From Candidatus Peribacteria bacterium (GTDB lineage: Bacteria > Patescibacteria > JAEDAM01 > Absconditabacterales > Absconditicoccaceae), in the NCBI GenBank assembly GCA_031288635.1, contig JAITQZ010000106.1:1-5137 (forward strand): a DNA stretch of 5,137 nucleotides, given 5' to 3'. Made by a program: the position numbers and the translations under genes. Under the pieces are notes generated by a model. The model had not been told where the DNA came from. It worked only from the letters and a program-made list of their open reading frames with translations, and did not search any database. Positions 1 to 5,136 of the stretch are shown piece after piece. Each line of letters opens with the position of its first letter. Position 1 is the first letter of the stretch.

Positions 1-104
1 GTAGCACCCACCTATATGCCAGCCCCTTACGGGAGCCATTCGGAGGCATTTTTGTTCCTCTACCTCACTTAGGAACCCCCTCTTTTCGGGCTGGTGGGTT
101 TCCC
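1..104. other. GC-rich, potentially structured intergenic block
   Basis: Of the first 100 bases 55 are G or C, against a clearly AT-rich rest of the window. Complementary stretches could form a nested fold: 6-10 with 95-99, 19-25 (CCAGCCC) with 88-94 (GGGCTGG), and inside it a hairpin of 54-59 (GTTCCT) with 71-76 (AGGAAC). It may be a structured RNA, the leader of a gene further left, or sequence of other origin. On the minus strand an ATG at 49 (MPPNGSRKGLAYRW, open to the window edge) has AGAGG seven bases upstream, but 16 codons are too few to call a gene. No tRNA signature is seen. Confidence 0.35.
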
Positions 105-137
105 TATGGTCAATATATGGTCAATATATGGTCAATT
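105..137. repeat. three tandem 11-bp direct repeats (TATGGTCAATA)
   Basis: Units at 105-115, 116-126 and 127-137 read TATGGTCAATA, TATGGTCAATA and TATGGTCAATT. The first two are identical and the third differs only in its last base. The 11-bp period is about one helical turn, so a protein could bind all copies on one face of the DNA. The array lies just downstream of the last gene of the operon, outside any supported coding frame. It could be an operator, iteron or nucleation site; the sequence alone does not say which. Confidence 0.85.
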
Positions 138-141
138 GACC
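130..141. promoter_or_regulatory. 12-bp perfect palindrome GGTCAATTGACC, candidate protein-binding site
   Basis: GGTCAATTGACC equals its own reverse complement. It is built from the GGTCAAT core of the third direct repeat plus its mirror, so the same half-site occurs four times in 37 bp (three direct, one inverted). It starts directly after the TAG of the 28-aa frame on the minus strand. A dimeric repressor or replication initiator would fit. No -10/-35 pair with normal spacing is convincing next to it. Confidence 0.5.
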
Positions 142-228
142 CTATTCATTTTTTAGAAGATTTTTCAACTTTTTATACAATGTTATAGCTTCTTTATACG
201 CTTTCGTGTCCTCCAATCACTTATCCAT
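142..228 (-). CDS. possible 28-aa protein (one UGA=Gly)
   Basis: A very short frame from ATG at 228 to TAG at 142-144. Its start overlaps the end of the 69-aa gene by 8 nt. UGA at 217-219 gives residue 4 (MDKGLEDTKAYKEA). The rest is a Lys/Leu-rich amphipathic helix (ITLYKKLKNLLKNE). The coupling overlap and helical composition favour a real microprotein at the end of the operon. A frame this short could also stay open by chance, and no family is recognisable. Confidence 0.4.
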
Positions 229-430
229 TAGATAAGATAGGCGGAAGTAGACGTAATTCATCAGCTCTTCTATCAGCTCTTTTCCCATTTTGTTCACATA
301 TAGAGTTAAAAGTTCTCATATATTCCCTATCATACATCACCATCATTCCATAGAACCTCAACGCCTCATCGTCTATCCAATCATCTGGAATATCATAAGG
401 GAGTGGTGGGATAAGGTGGAGATGGAACAT
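221..430 (-). CDS. hypothetical protein, 69 aa
   Basis: A short complete frame from ATG at 430 to TAA at 221-223, without UGA. It lies 24 nt downstream of the methyltransferase. The N-terminus is hydrophobic and Pro-rich (HLHLIPPLPYDIPDDW). A helical segment with DDEALRFYGMMVMYDREYM follows, and the C-terminus is basic with RADRRADELR. There is no signal peptide or membrane span; the hydrophobic opening is too short and interrupted by prolines. Family unknown. The regular spacing to its neighbour and the shared leader motif ahead of the ATG support it as a real gene. Possible roles include a small phage regulator or inhibitor, but nothing in the sequence shows one. Confidence 0.7.
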   Translation of the reverse strand: MFHLHLIPPLPYDIPDDWIDDEALRFYGMMVMYDREYMRTFNSICEQNGKRADRRADELRLLPPILSNG

Positions 431-436
431 TAATAT

Positions 437-447
437 TTGATAAAAGG
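437..447 (-). promoter_or_regulatory. shared leader motif CCTTTTATCAA ahead of the 69-aa gene
   Basis: It differs at one position from the motif before the Gp157 gene and lies six bases before the ATG at 430. The 24-nt gap holds no Shine-Dalgarno sequence. It is a candidate non-SD initiation element or promoter. Confidence 0.3.
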
Positions 448-454
448 ATAAATC

Positions 455-1156
455 TTACTTCAAAACTCTTAAAACAACAATTTCCGCTTTTGCTTTTGTT
501 CTCTCAAAATTTTCTTCCATTGGTCTCCTTTGCAAGATTGCAAAGTTGTTCAAGATTTTTACGAGGTTTGCGGGTCTTTGCTTATCGAGGAATCAAGAAG
601 GAATAAGTAAAACCGCTACTCACTCGGGATGGAGCGTATTGTACAGATACTCAAAGAATTCTGCTAAATCTCCTATATCATACGGTGGGTTGGATACAAT
701 CAACTTATACTTTCTTTCATTTTCAGGTTCGATGTAATTTTGCTCCCAAAAAATATGATCAGGATATTGAAGTTTGCAAATTTCAACCATATCACATCCA
801 ATATCGAATCCCTCAACTTTGAACCCTTCCTTAATAAGATATTTTGTAAGTTGTCCTGTTCCACAACAAGCGTCTAATGCTGTATCCGTATCAATATCAT
901 ACAGTCAAGCAATGTATGCCATCCGTTCCGCCGTCTTATCTGGAGTAAGATACTGGTTTCGCAATACTCATTTCCTTTTTTGTCTTTCGCACATTGTATC
1001 ATAAATCCAATTTTCTCCACTGTATTTAAAAGGCAATTCTCAGAACTCTTTTTGATATTCCATAATCTCCAAAATAGTATTAGGTCGACAAGGAAGTTTG
1101 TTTTTGAAATAAGAATTATTCAAAGCAAACTTCTTTTTTCTTTCGATTTTTTCCAT
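455..1156 (-). CDS. adenine-type (N6) DNA methyltransferase, 233 aa (five UGA=Gly)
   Basis: The gene is invisible with the standard code, because UGA occurs at residues 39, 63, 84, 179 and 188. Read with Gly it is complete, from ATG at 1156 to TAA at 455-457. It transfers a methyl group from S-adenosylmethionine. Motifs come in the order X-I-IV: motif X-like NQYLTPDKTAERMA (67-80), the SAM-binding motif I LDACCGTGQLT (94-104) with acidic D118 at the end of the next strand (VEGFDIG), and the catalytic SNPPYD (155-160). HPEGVAVLLIPSGFLDKQR (176-194) follows, with both turn glycines encoded by UGA. NPPY and this order fit an N6-adenine enzyme. At 233 aa there is little room for a separate target-recognition domain, as in small solitary phage methyltransferases. 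No restriction endonuclease is nearby, so protection against host restriction or epigenetic control is likely (inference). A protein or RNA target cannot be excluded. Confidence 0.93.
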
Positions 1157-1182
1157 TTTTACATAAGTACAAAGTAAAAGAT

Positions 1183-1875
1183 TTATTTCCTCCGAGATTT
1201 TTTCTTCTTTTTGGACGGCTTTTCATTCTCTATCTCTTGATCGTCCAGAGGAACATCATGAAGTGATACAGGAGTGAATGGTCTTTCTTCACTTCTTGGT
1301 TTCCTTAAAATTTCACCATCTCGCACCTTATCGAGTTTTTTCCTTCCCAAAATTCATTGTAATACTTCTGATTTAGAATAGGGGTTATTTTCCAAAAACT
1401 CCTCTATTATTTCATCAATCTTCTTATCACGCAAATCTCCACTCAAATAACTTGGATATTCCACAATCTCCATCTCCATTTCTTCTATATTTTTTATATT
1501 CTCTAAAATATAGAATGCTGTATCCAATGAGACTTGTGCTTTCAAATTCATATACCCGTCTCAGAATTTTAGTTCGTTAATAATTCCGTAAAAGATGATA
1601 GGATGAGGAAGTTTAAGAATTCTTTCTTCTTCATTACTTATAGAATTTTTAATCTCTTCTTTCATTTTTTGTTCCATTTCTTTGGAAAAGAGTCATTTTG
1701 CTATTTGTTCAGCATATTTTGAACGAATCATTCTTTCAATGATCTCCTCGTCTAAGAGAGGGCGTTTGATAGTAATGAAGTGGGATGGTGATACTGACGG
1801 CAACATCTCCGTAGAGAAAGAGATAATGTTTCCCTTTTTAGGATCGCTTTCTAATTTTTGGAATGATAATTTCAT
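1183..1875 (-). CDS. hypothetical protein, 230 aa, Lys/Arg-rich C-terminal tail (three UGA=Gly)
   Basis: Two standard-code ORFs and a short tail fuse through UGA at 1693-1695, 1561-1563 and 1354-1356 (residues 61, 105 and 174), ending in TAA at 1183-1185. ATG at 1875 is chosen as the start because it lies 28 nt after the Gp157 stop; an upstream TTG at 1935 would overlap that gene. The N-terminal ~100 residues look like a folded alpha/beta region (HFITIKRPLLDEEIIERMI, LPHPIIFYGIINELKFGDGY). The middle is helical and acidic (IKNIEEMEMEIVEYP, KKIDEIIEEFLENNPY). The last ~55 residues are polar and probably disordered, ending in KPSKKKKKSRRK, which could bind nucleic acid. No known motif is recognised. 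Context (between Gp157 and a methyltransferase) suggests DNA metabolism only by association. Confidence 0.85.
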
Positions 1876-1882
1876 CAGATAG

Positions 1883-1893
1883 TTGGTATAAAA
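1883..1893 (-). promoter_or_regulatory. weak copy of the leader motif (TTTTATACCAA) ahead of the 230-aa gene
   Basis: TTTTATACCAA lies seven bases before the ATG at 1875 in a 28-nt gap rich in T. It shares the TTTTA..CCAA pattern with the other two leader motifs but is less exact. TTATAC could also serve as a -10-like element. Confidence 0.2.
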
Positions 1894-1903
1894 AATAAAA
1901 ACA

Positions 1904-2440
1904 TTATTTAATCTGCAAATTCTGCTTTTCGACAATTGTTGCTCAAGGAACAGTCTTACCAGCTTTAATTGCTTCCTTGATGGCGGTTTTGTCTGGTTTT
2001 ATTTCTGTCTTTATTTTTCTGAATTGTTCGGGTATTTTGTCTTCATCAAGAATTTCTACGGATTCGGAAGATCTAAAAGATAGCTTATTGAATTCCGTAT
2101 TCATCTTCTCAATTTTTGCTTGTTGGAGCAAATAAGAGATTCGTTCTTTTCCTTTTTCAATCTTATTTTCTCTGGATTCCTTTAATTCTTTCAGTCTTTT
2201 CATCTCTTCCTCCATTCAAGGAAGAAAACTTTTAAGTAAATTGATTTCTCTCAATTTAATTTCAATATATTCTTTCGCTCCTTCTGAACATTCTTCAATT
2301 TTCTTGTAGCATTCTTCTTTGAAGAACTCTACTTCTAATTCTCCGATTCCATTGGATTCTCTCCATTCTGCATCCTCCAATTGTTCTAGGATGTCGAATG
2401 CTTCCGCTAGGGAATGGATGGTCTCTGTAATTTTTGGCAT
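1904..2440 (-). CDS. Siphovirus Gp157-family protein, 178 aa (two UGA=Gly)
   Basis: Two standard-code ORFs join through UGA at 2216-2218 (residue 75) and continue past UGA at 1943-1945 (residue 166) to TAA at 1904-1906. The length of 178 aa is close to the usual Gp157 size. The N-terminus has the expected helical start (SLAEAFDILEQLED), and a long charged coiled-coil region spans about residues 45-120. The C-terminus carries the family hallmark: PEQFRKIKTEIKPDKTAIK, then AIKAGKTVPGATI and VEKQNLQIK, with the VPG glycine encoded by UGA. Gp157 proteins are phage proteins usually found near single-strand annealing or ATPase genes; one streptococcal member has been linked to phage resistance, but the molecular function is not settled. 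Its position in the same operon as the annealing-type gene fits a recombination module. Confidence 0.93.
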
Positions 2441-2449
2441 AGTTTCAAA

Positions 2450-2460
2450 TTGGTAAAAGG
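2450..2460 (-). promoter_or_regulatory. shared leader motif CCTTTTACCAA ahead of the Gp157 start
   Basis: The 27-nt gap before the Gp157 gene contains CCTTTTACCAA nine bases before the ATG. No purine-rich ribosome binding site is present. A near-identical motif precedes the 69-aa gene and a weaker form precedes the 230-aa gene, so it may be a translation-start or promoter element. The assignment rests only on recurrence within this window. Confidence 0.3.
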
Positions 2461-2467
2461 TTAAAAA

Positions 2468-2668
2468 TTATTCATTCTCTTCCTGAGCTTTAAGAAGTTT
2501 ATCAATATTATGGAGAGGTTTCTTATTATCGTCTCCTATTATTATCCAGTTTTCAAAACTTTCTTCTCAACATTCAGGACAGTCTAATTCTTTAATTTTT
2601 TTCTGCTTTTTGCTGTCTATTCAAAGAACTTCTCAGCATTTACGGCATTGTATTATCATTGTTTCCAT
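2468..2668 (-). CDS. small zinc-ribbon protein, 66 aa (three UGA=Gly)
   Basis: No conventional ORF covers this gene, because UGA occurs at residues 12, 16 and 34 (2633-2635, 2621-2623, 2567-2569). With UGA as Gly it reads from ATG at 2668 to TAA at 2468-2470. It has a two-knuckle zinc ribbon: QCRKCGEVLG (C8, C11) and DCPECGEES (C30, C33). In such ribbons the residue after the second Cys of each knuckle is very often glycine, and both are UGA here. The remaining C-terminal half (residues 42-66) is acidic and probably helical (NIDKLLKAQEENE). An in-frame ATG at 2659 is an alternative start three codons later. It is probably a DNA-, RNA- or protein-binding adaptor; the exact role is unknown. It lies 12 nt after the YkgJ-type gene and 27 nt before the Gp157 gene. 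Confidence 0.88.
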
Positions 2669-2680
2669 GGTATAATTGGA

Positions 2681-3079
2681 TTAGATAGGTAAATTGATTA
2701 TTTTAGCATACCTATTCTTTGCATTCACGGCTTTTCTATACCGCTTCATTTCTTCGGGAATAGGTAAGGTTGCTTTGGTTGGTTGATAACTGCAGGACAT
2801 ACGGGGAGCGTTCTTGAACTGCATAATCTTCCCAAACGTTCTGCATATTATCGGTCTTTCTTCATAGCACATACATTGATTGTCTGCACTGAGGTACTCA
2901 CACTTATCAAGTCTAGTAGTCTGAATTTTCAGTCCTTTTTTTTGGATATAGGATAGTATTCTAGCTCTCTCTTCTTTGGTAAGCATAATTGCAGTACAGC
3001 ATTCAGCATCACAACAACTACAATCAAGTTTCTCTCCTCTATCAAAGTATTCCCTCAATGCTCGTATTCTTGTATCCAT
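2681..3079 (-). CDS. YkgJ-type CxxCxxxCC metal-cluster-binding protein, 132 aa
   Basis: This complete frame (ATG to TAA) contains no UGA. It has the signature of the YkgJ / CxCC zinc- or iron-chelating family: C20, C22, C23, C27 and C28 near the N-terminus (CSCCDAECC), followed by C60, then C69-x-C71-Y-EERP-x2-C79-R (MCYEERPIICRTFG), with C96 further on. The length is typical of a single-domain member. The family is thought to bind a metal ion or Fe-S cluster, and most members have no established function. No signal peptide is visible, so it is probably cytoplasmic. Its ATG overlaps the previous stop in TAATG, and it lies between two other Cys-rich small proteins. Why a phage-like operon carries it is unknown; it might maintain or modify a metalloprotein of the replication machinery, but nothing in the sequence shows this. 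Confidence 0.88.
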   Translation of the reverse strand: MDTRIRALREYFDRGEKLDCSCCDAECCTAIMLTKEERARILSYIQKKGLKIQTTRLDKCEYLSADNQCMCYEERPIICRTFGKIMQFKNAPRMSCSYQPTKATLPIPEEMKRYRKAVNAKNRYAKIINLPI

Positions 3080-3579
3080 TAGAATAAAGAATTAGAATTA
3101 AAATAGATATTACCCTTATTTTGCTTACGAAACTCGTGTGCATACTTACAATCTTCCCAGTGAGCTATTGGCTGCGGTTTACCGTTGCTATCAATCTCTT
3201 GACTGAGAGGAATACTCTTGCCCTTATTCGTCTTTCCCCGTACTATTGGCTTCTTGCACCTATCGCAAGTACAACTACTGTACTTTGTACCTGTTCGGGG
3301 CTTCTTCAACCGTACATCAATAGGTTCTCACCTACTTCAAGGGACTTCAACTCTGTACTTGTGTTCTGGGGTTGGTTGCATAGTTTTTGGATCTATAATG
3401 TAAATGGTTTCGTATCTTCTCAATTTCCCGTTCCGTCTCTGGACGGCAATTTTCGGTTTTACCTTCTCCAAGGATTTGTAGTCGAAGTTGCCGTCCGCCT
3501 GTCTGCGAGAAATGTTGTGAAGAGTTATACAAAGATTATCAACTTTCACCTGTACTTTTCTAAAATGGGAGTCAGTCAT
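3079..3579 (-). CDS. hypothetical protein with C-terminal Cys/His zinc-binding-like cluster, 166 aa (two UGA=Gly)
   Basis: The frame runs from ATG at 3579 to TAA at 3079-3081. UGA codons at 3337-3339 and 3328-3330 encode residues 81 and 84 (VP-G-SR-G-EP). Read with the standard code, the gene splits into two pieces. The start lies inside the last codons of the upstream gene, and its stop overlaps the next start as TAATG, so it sits in a coupled chain. The N-terminal half is basic and strand-rich, with KVKPKIAVQRRNGK and YIIDPKTMQPTPEHKY. The C-terminal half holds C103-x-C105-x2-C108 (CTCDRCKKPI) and H140-x3-C144 (HWEDC), plus H148, which could bind one zinc as a treble-clef or finger-like module. 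There is no catalytic motif I can name. It may be a DNA- or RNA-binding accessory protein; that is inference from the basic charge and the cluster. Confidence 0.85.
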
Positions 3580-4429
3580 CTTGCTGGTTGGTATCCGGTA
3601 AAGTTTTACTAACCTTTACATCATCGAATTTTTCAACAAGATTTTCTTTCATTGCTCTACTAATTTTGTACTTCATTTCCAAATCCTCAATGAACGCGTC
3701 AGCACTTAGGAACGCTTCAATCTGTTCTTTGGTGAGTGCGTCGAACTCTGGTTGGTTGAATCGTGGCTTTTCTTTCAGCGTAGTGTTTCATTCATATTTT
3801 TCTTCTTTTTTCTCTACCACTTCTCATTCAACTACATTTCCTCCAATGTTCATATCTTCCACATCTTGGGTATAGAACTCTGAGGCTCCTGTTGCCATTA
3901 GGATTGCTCCAACAAAAGCCCTCTTCTGTGCTATCTTTTGGATGGTATTTTTTAGCGAGATTCTGTTATCCGCCTCTTTTTTCTCGAGTCGGGTATAATC
4001 TCCGTTGTACTCTTTTTTTCGTCTACCTCTTTTTTCTGCTTTCATTTTGTTTATTTCGCTTTCTGCTGGTTTGGTAGCTGGAAGCCAAGTGTATTTGTAC
4101 TTGTCTTCTGAGGTATTCGCTGATCCTTCGCATTGAGCGATAATGTTTCCGCTACGGTCTTTCACGGTAGCAAGGTAGTTCACGTCGTAGAAATCATTTA
4201 CAAGGTCAAGTGTTTCTCCTGTACGCTCAATTCACACTCCGAGCCCATATGCTACCCTCAGCTTTTCCGCTCACGGTTTGAAGAGTGATGGTTTTGAGAC
4301 TCACGGAATTACTCCGTAGTCTCTTTTATCTTTCAATATTGCTTTACTGAACGATACAAATTCTGCGTATCGTTGCTTAGCGTCCTCAATGGACATTATC
4401 TTGAATGTTTGTAATTCTGTATTTTCCAT
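3560..4429 (-). CDS. phage recombination / single-strand-annealing-type protein with SSB-like C-terminal tail (six UGA=Gly)
   Basis: This is a 289-aa protein from ATG at 4429 to TAG at 3560-3562. UGA encodes residues 43, 53, 66, 202, 214 and 286. The N-terminal motif DYGVIPG (37-43), then KPSLFKPGAEKL (46-57) and YGLGVG (61-66), together with NTIQKIAQKRAFVGA (161-175) and TGASEFYTQDVED (180-192), match from memory a widespread phage family, often left hypothetical or called Rad52/22-like. Glycine is expected at 43 and 53, and both are UGA here. A basic, Lys/Arg-rich stretch (about 125-150) could contact DNA. The last residues, DDGLPF, resemble the acidic DDDIPF tip that SSB proteins use to recruit partners. 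Likely role: binding or annealing single-stranded phage DNA in the cytoplasm during replication or recombination. The family match is strong; the biochemical role is inferred. The 3' end overlaps the next gene by 20 nt in another frame, which suggests translational coupling. Confidence 0.9.
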
Positions 4430-4447
4430 AGTTAATAAATTTAAAAA

Positions 4448-4777
4448 CTAAATAGTATGTTCTTTTACGTAGTTTTGAATATAGTTTAAGTCTGTAGCTA
4501 ACCCCAATTCCTCTTTTCTCTCCCTAATTTTTTCCCTCAATTGGTTTTGCATTCCCTTACTCTGTGAGAGAATGAACCCCTCGATGTCATCAAACCTTGC
4601 TGGTATGATACTCACGATAGAGAACTTGCTGTGTACTTCTCCTGATTCTTGTAAGTAGATATGAGCGTGATTCTCCAATCGGTTATAGAGTTGGAGCGGT
4701 GTGGATTCGCTCGTCAACACTCTTCCGTCCTTCAAGGTGACGTGTGAGAGTTGCTTATATTCCTTGATTGTTGGCAT
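4448..4777 (-). CDS. hypothetical protein, 109 aa
   Basis: This frame ends in TAG and contains no UGA. I chose the ATG at 4777 (MPTIKEYKQL) because it lies 17 nt after the stop of the upstream gene. Earlier in-frame starts (TTG at 4843, ATG at 4969) would overlap that gene heavily. The protein is soluble, with no signal peptide or membrane segment. Its first half (ATLKDG-like strand-rich segment, STPLQLYNRLENH) leads to a hydrophobic core (FSIVSIIPARFDDIEGFIL), then a strongly charged helix (QLREKIRERKEEL) and an Asn/Tyr-containing end. I do not recognise the family. Its place directly before the annealing-type gene suggests an accessory role in phage DNA metabolism, but that rests on context only. 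Confidence 0.8.
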   Translation of the reverse strand: MPTIKEYKQLSHVTLKDGRVLTSESTPLQLYNRLENHAHIYLQESGEVHSKFSIVSIIPARFDDIEGFILSQSKGMQNQLREKIRERKEELGLATDLNYIQNYVKEHTI

Positions 4778-4794
4778 CAGGTAAGAATACGGAA

Positions 4795-5136
4795 TTAAAA
4801 TACTCAACTTGGTTTTGTTTGTTTTTGCACCTCCTGTTTGCAAACCTGCATAAGCAATGCAAGATTGCGATATATTAGTTCAGGAGAGGAAATTTTGGTG
4901 GAGTAATACTCATTTTGCGAGACTACCTTCAGTACCAGGTTTAGCGTAGATTGCCAAGTAAATCTTCATTCCTTTACAGATTCTAGCTTCCTTAAGCTCT
5001 TGATGAGGTGATTGGCATATTGCCTTTGCCTCGCCTCACTTCCATTGGTTATACCGCCATTGTAGGATTTAATCAATTCCATTGCTTCATTGATTTCTTC
5101 GTTTCCATAGGTTTTCGGTTCAGCGGGGGCGGGGGG
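4795..5136 (-). CDS. C-terminal part of an unrecognised, possibly replication-related protein (partial, UGA=Gly)
   Basis: The reading frame enters from the right edge and runs 113 codons to a TAA at 4795-4797 without any TAA or TAG. Its N-terminus lies outside the window. It has two UGA codons, at 4966-4968 (in VKE-G-RFTWQS) and 4804-4806 (in KPS-G-VF, four codons before the end). The visible part opens with a Pro/Ala-rich linker (PPAPAEPKTYG), followed by a mainly helical, Lys/Gln-rich domain containing ELIKSYNGG, QYANHLIKSLRKLES and NLALLMQVCKQEVQKQ. A linker followed by a small helical C-terminal domain is common in phage replication or replisome-organiser proteins, and the gene lies just upstream of recombination genes, but I recognise no diagnostic motif, so the role is a guess. 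The frame is preferred over a second open frame here because it stays open to the window edge and reads as a better amphipathic protein. Confidence 0.75.

Noticed and set aside
528..545. 8-bp inverted repeat CTTTGCAA-GA-TTGCAAAG, sharing TGCAAGATTGC with 4858-4868
   Set aside because: Both occurrences lie inside coding sequence, and matches of this length are expected by chance in about 5 kb.
546..1177. Three plus-strand ORFs of 63-76 aa (546-737, 774-1004, 980-1177)
   Set aside because: They lie opposite the methyltransferase gene, which has clear motifs, and read as low-complexity antisense sequence.
1904..2440. Two separate genes ending in TGA (2216-2440 and 1943-2215), or a degraded pseudogene
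   Set aside because: The halves are in the same frame, joined by one UGA, and continue past a second UGA into the conserved Gp157 C-terminus. All interruptions in the window are UGA, never TAA, TAG or frameshifts, so recoding explains them better than decay.
3121..3612. 163-aa plus-strand ORF
   Set aside because: It is antisense to the 166-aa Cys/His gene and the end of the annealing-type gene, and has no recognisable motif or plausible context.
3588..4077. Plus-strand ORFs at 3588-3875 and 3892-4077, rich in Ser/Phe/Leu
   Set aside because: Their Ser/Phe/Leu-rich composition is what the complement of Lys/Glu-rich coding sequence gives; the minus strand encodes the conserved annealing-type protein.
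4824..4843. AGGAGGT on the minus strand ahead of the 109-aa gene, resembling a strong Shine-Dalgarno site
   Set aside because: It is inside the upstream coding frame, about 50 bases before the chosen ATG and with no start codon at a suitable distance; other genes here do not use SD sites.
142..5136. UGA=Trp (code 4) as the recoding
   Set aside because: It would put Trp at the KPGAEKL, VPGA, CxxCG and PSG positions where glycine is expected, and TGG already serves Trp in these genes.
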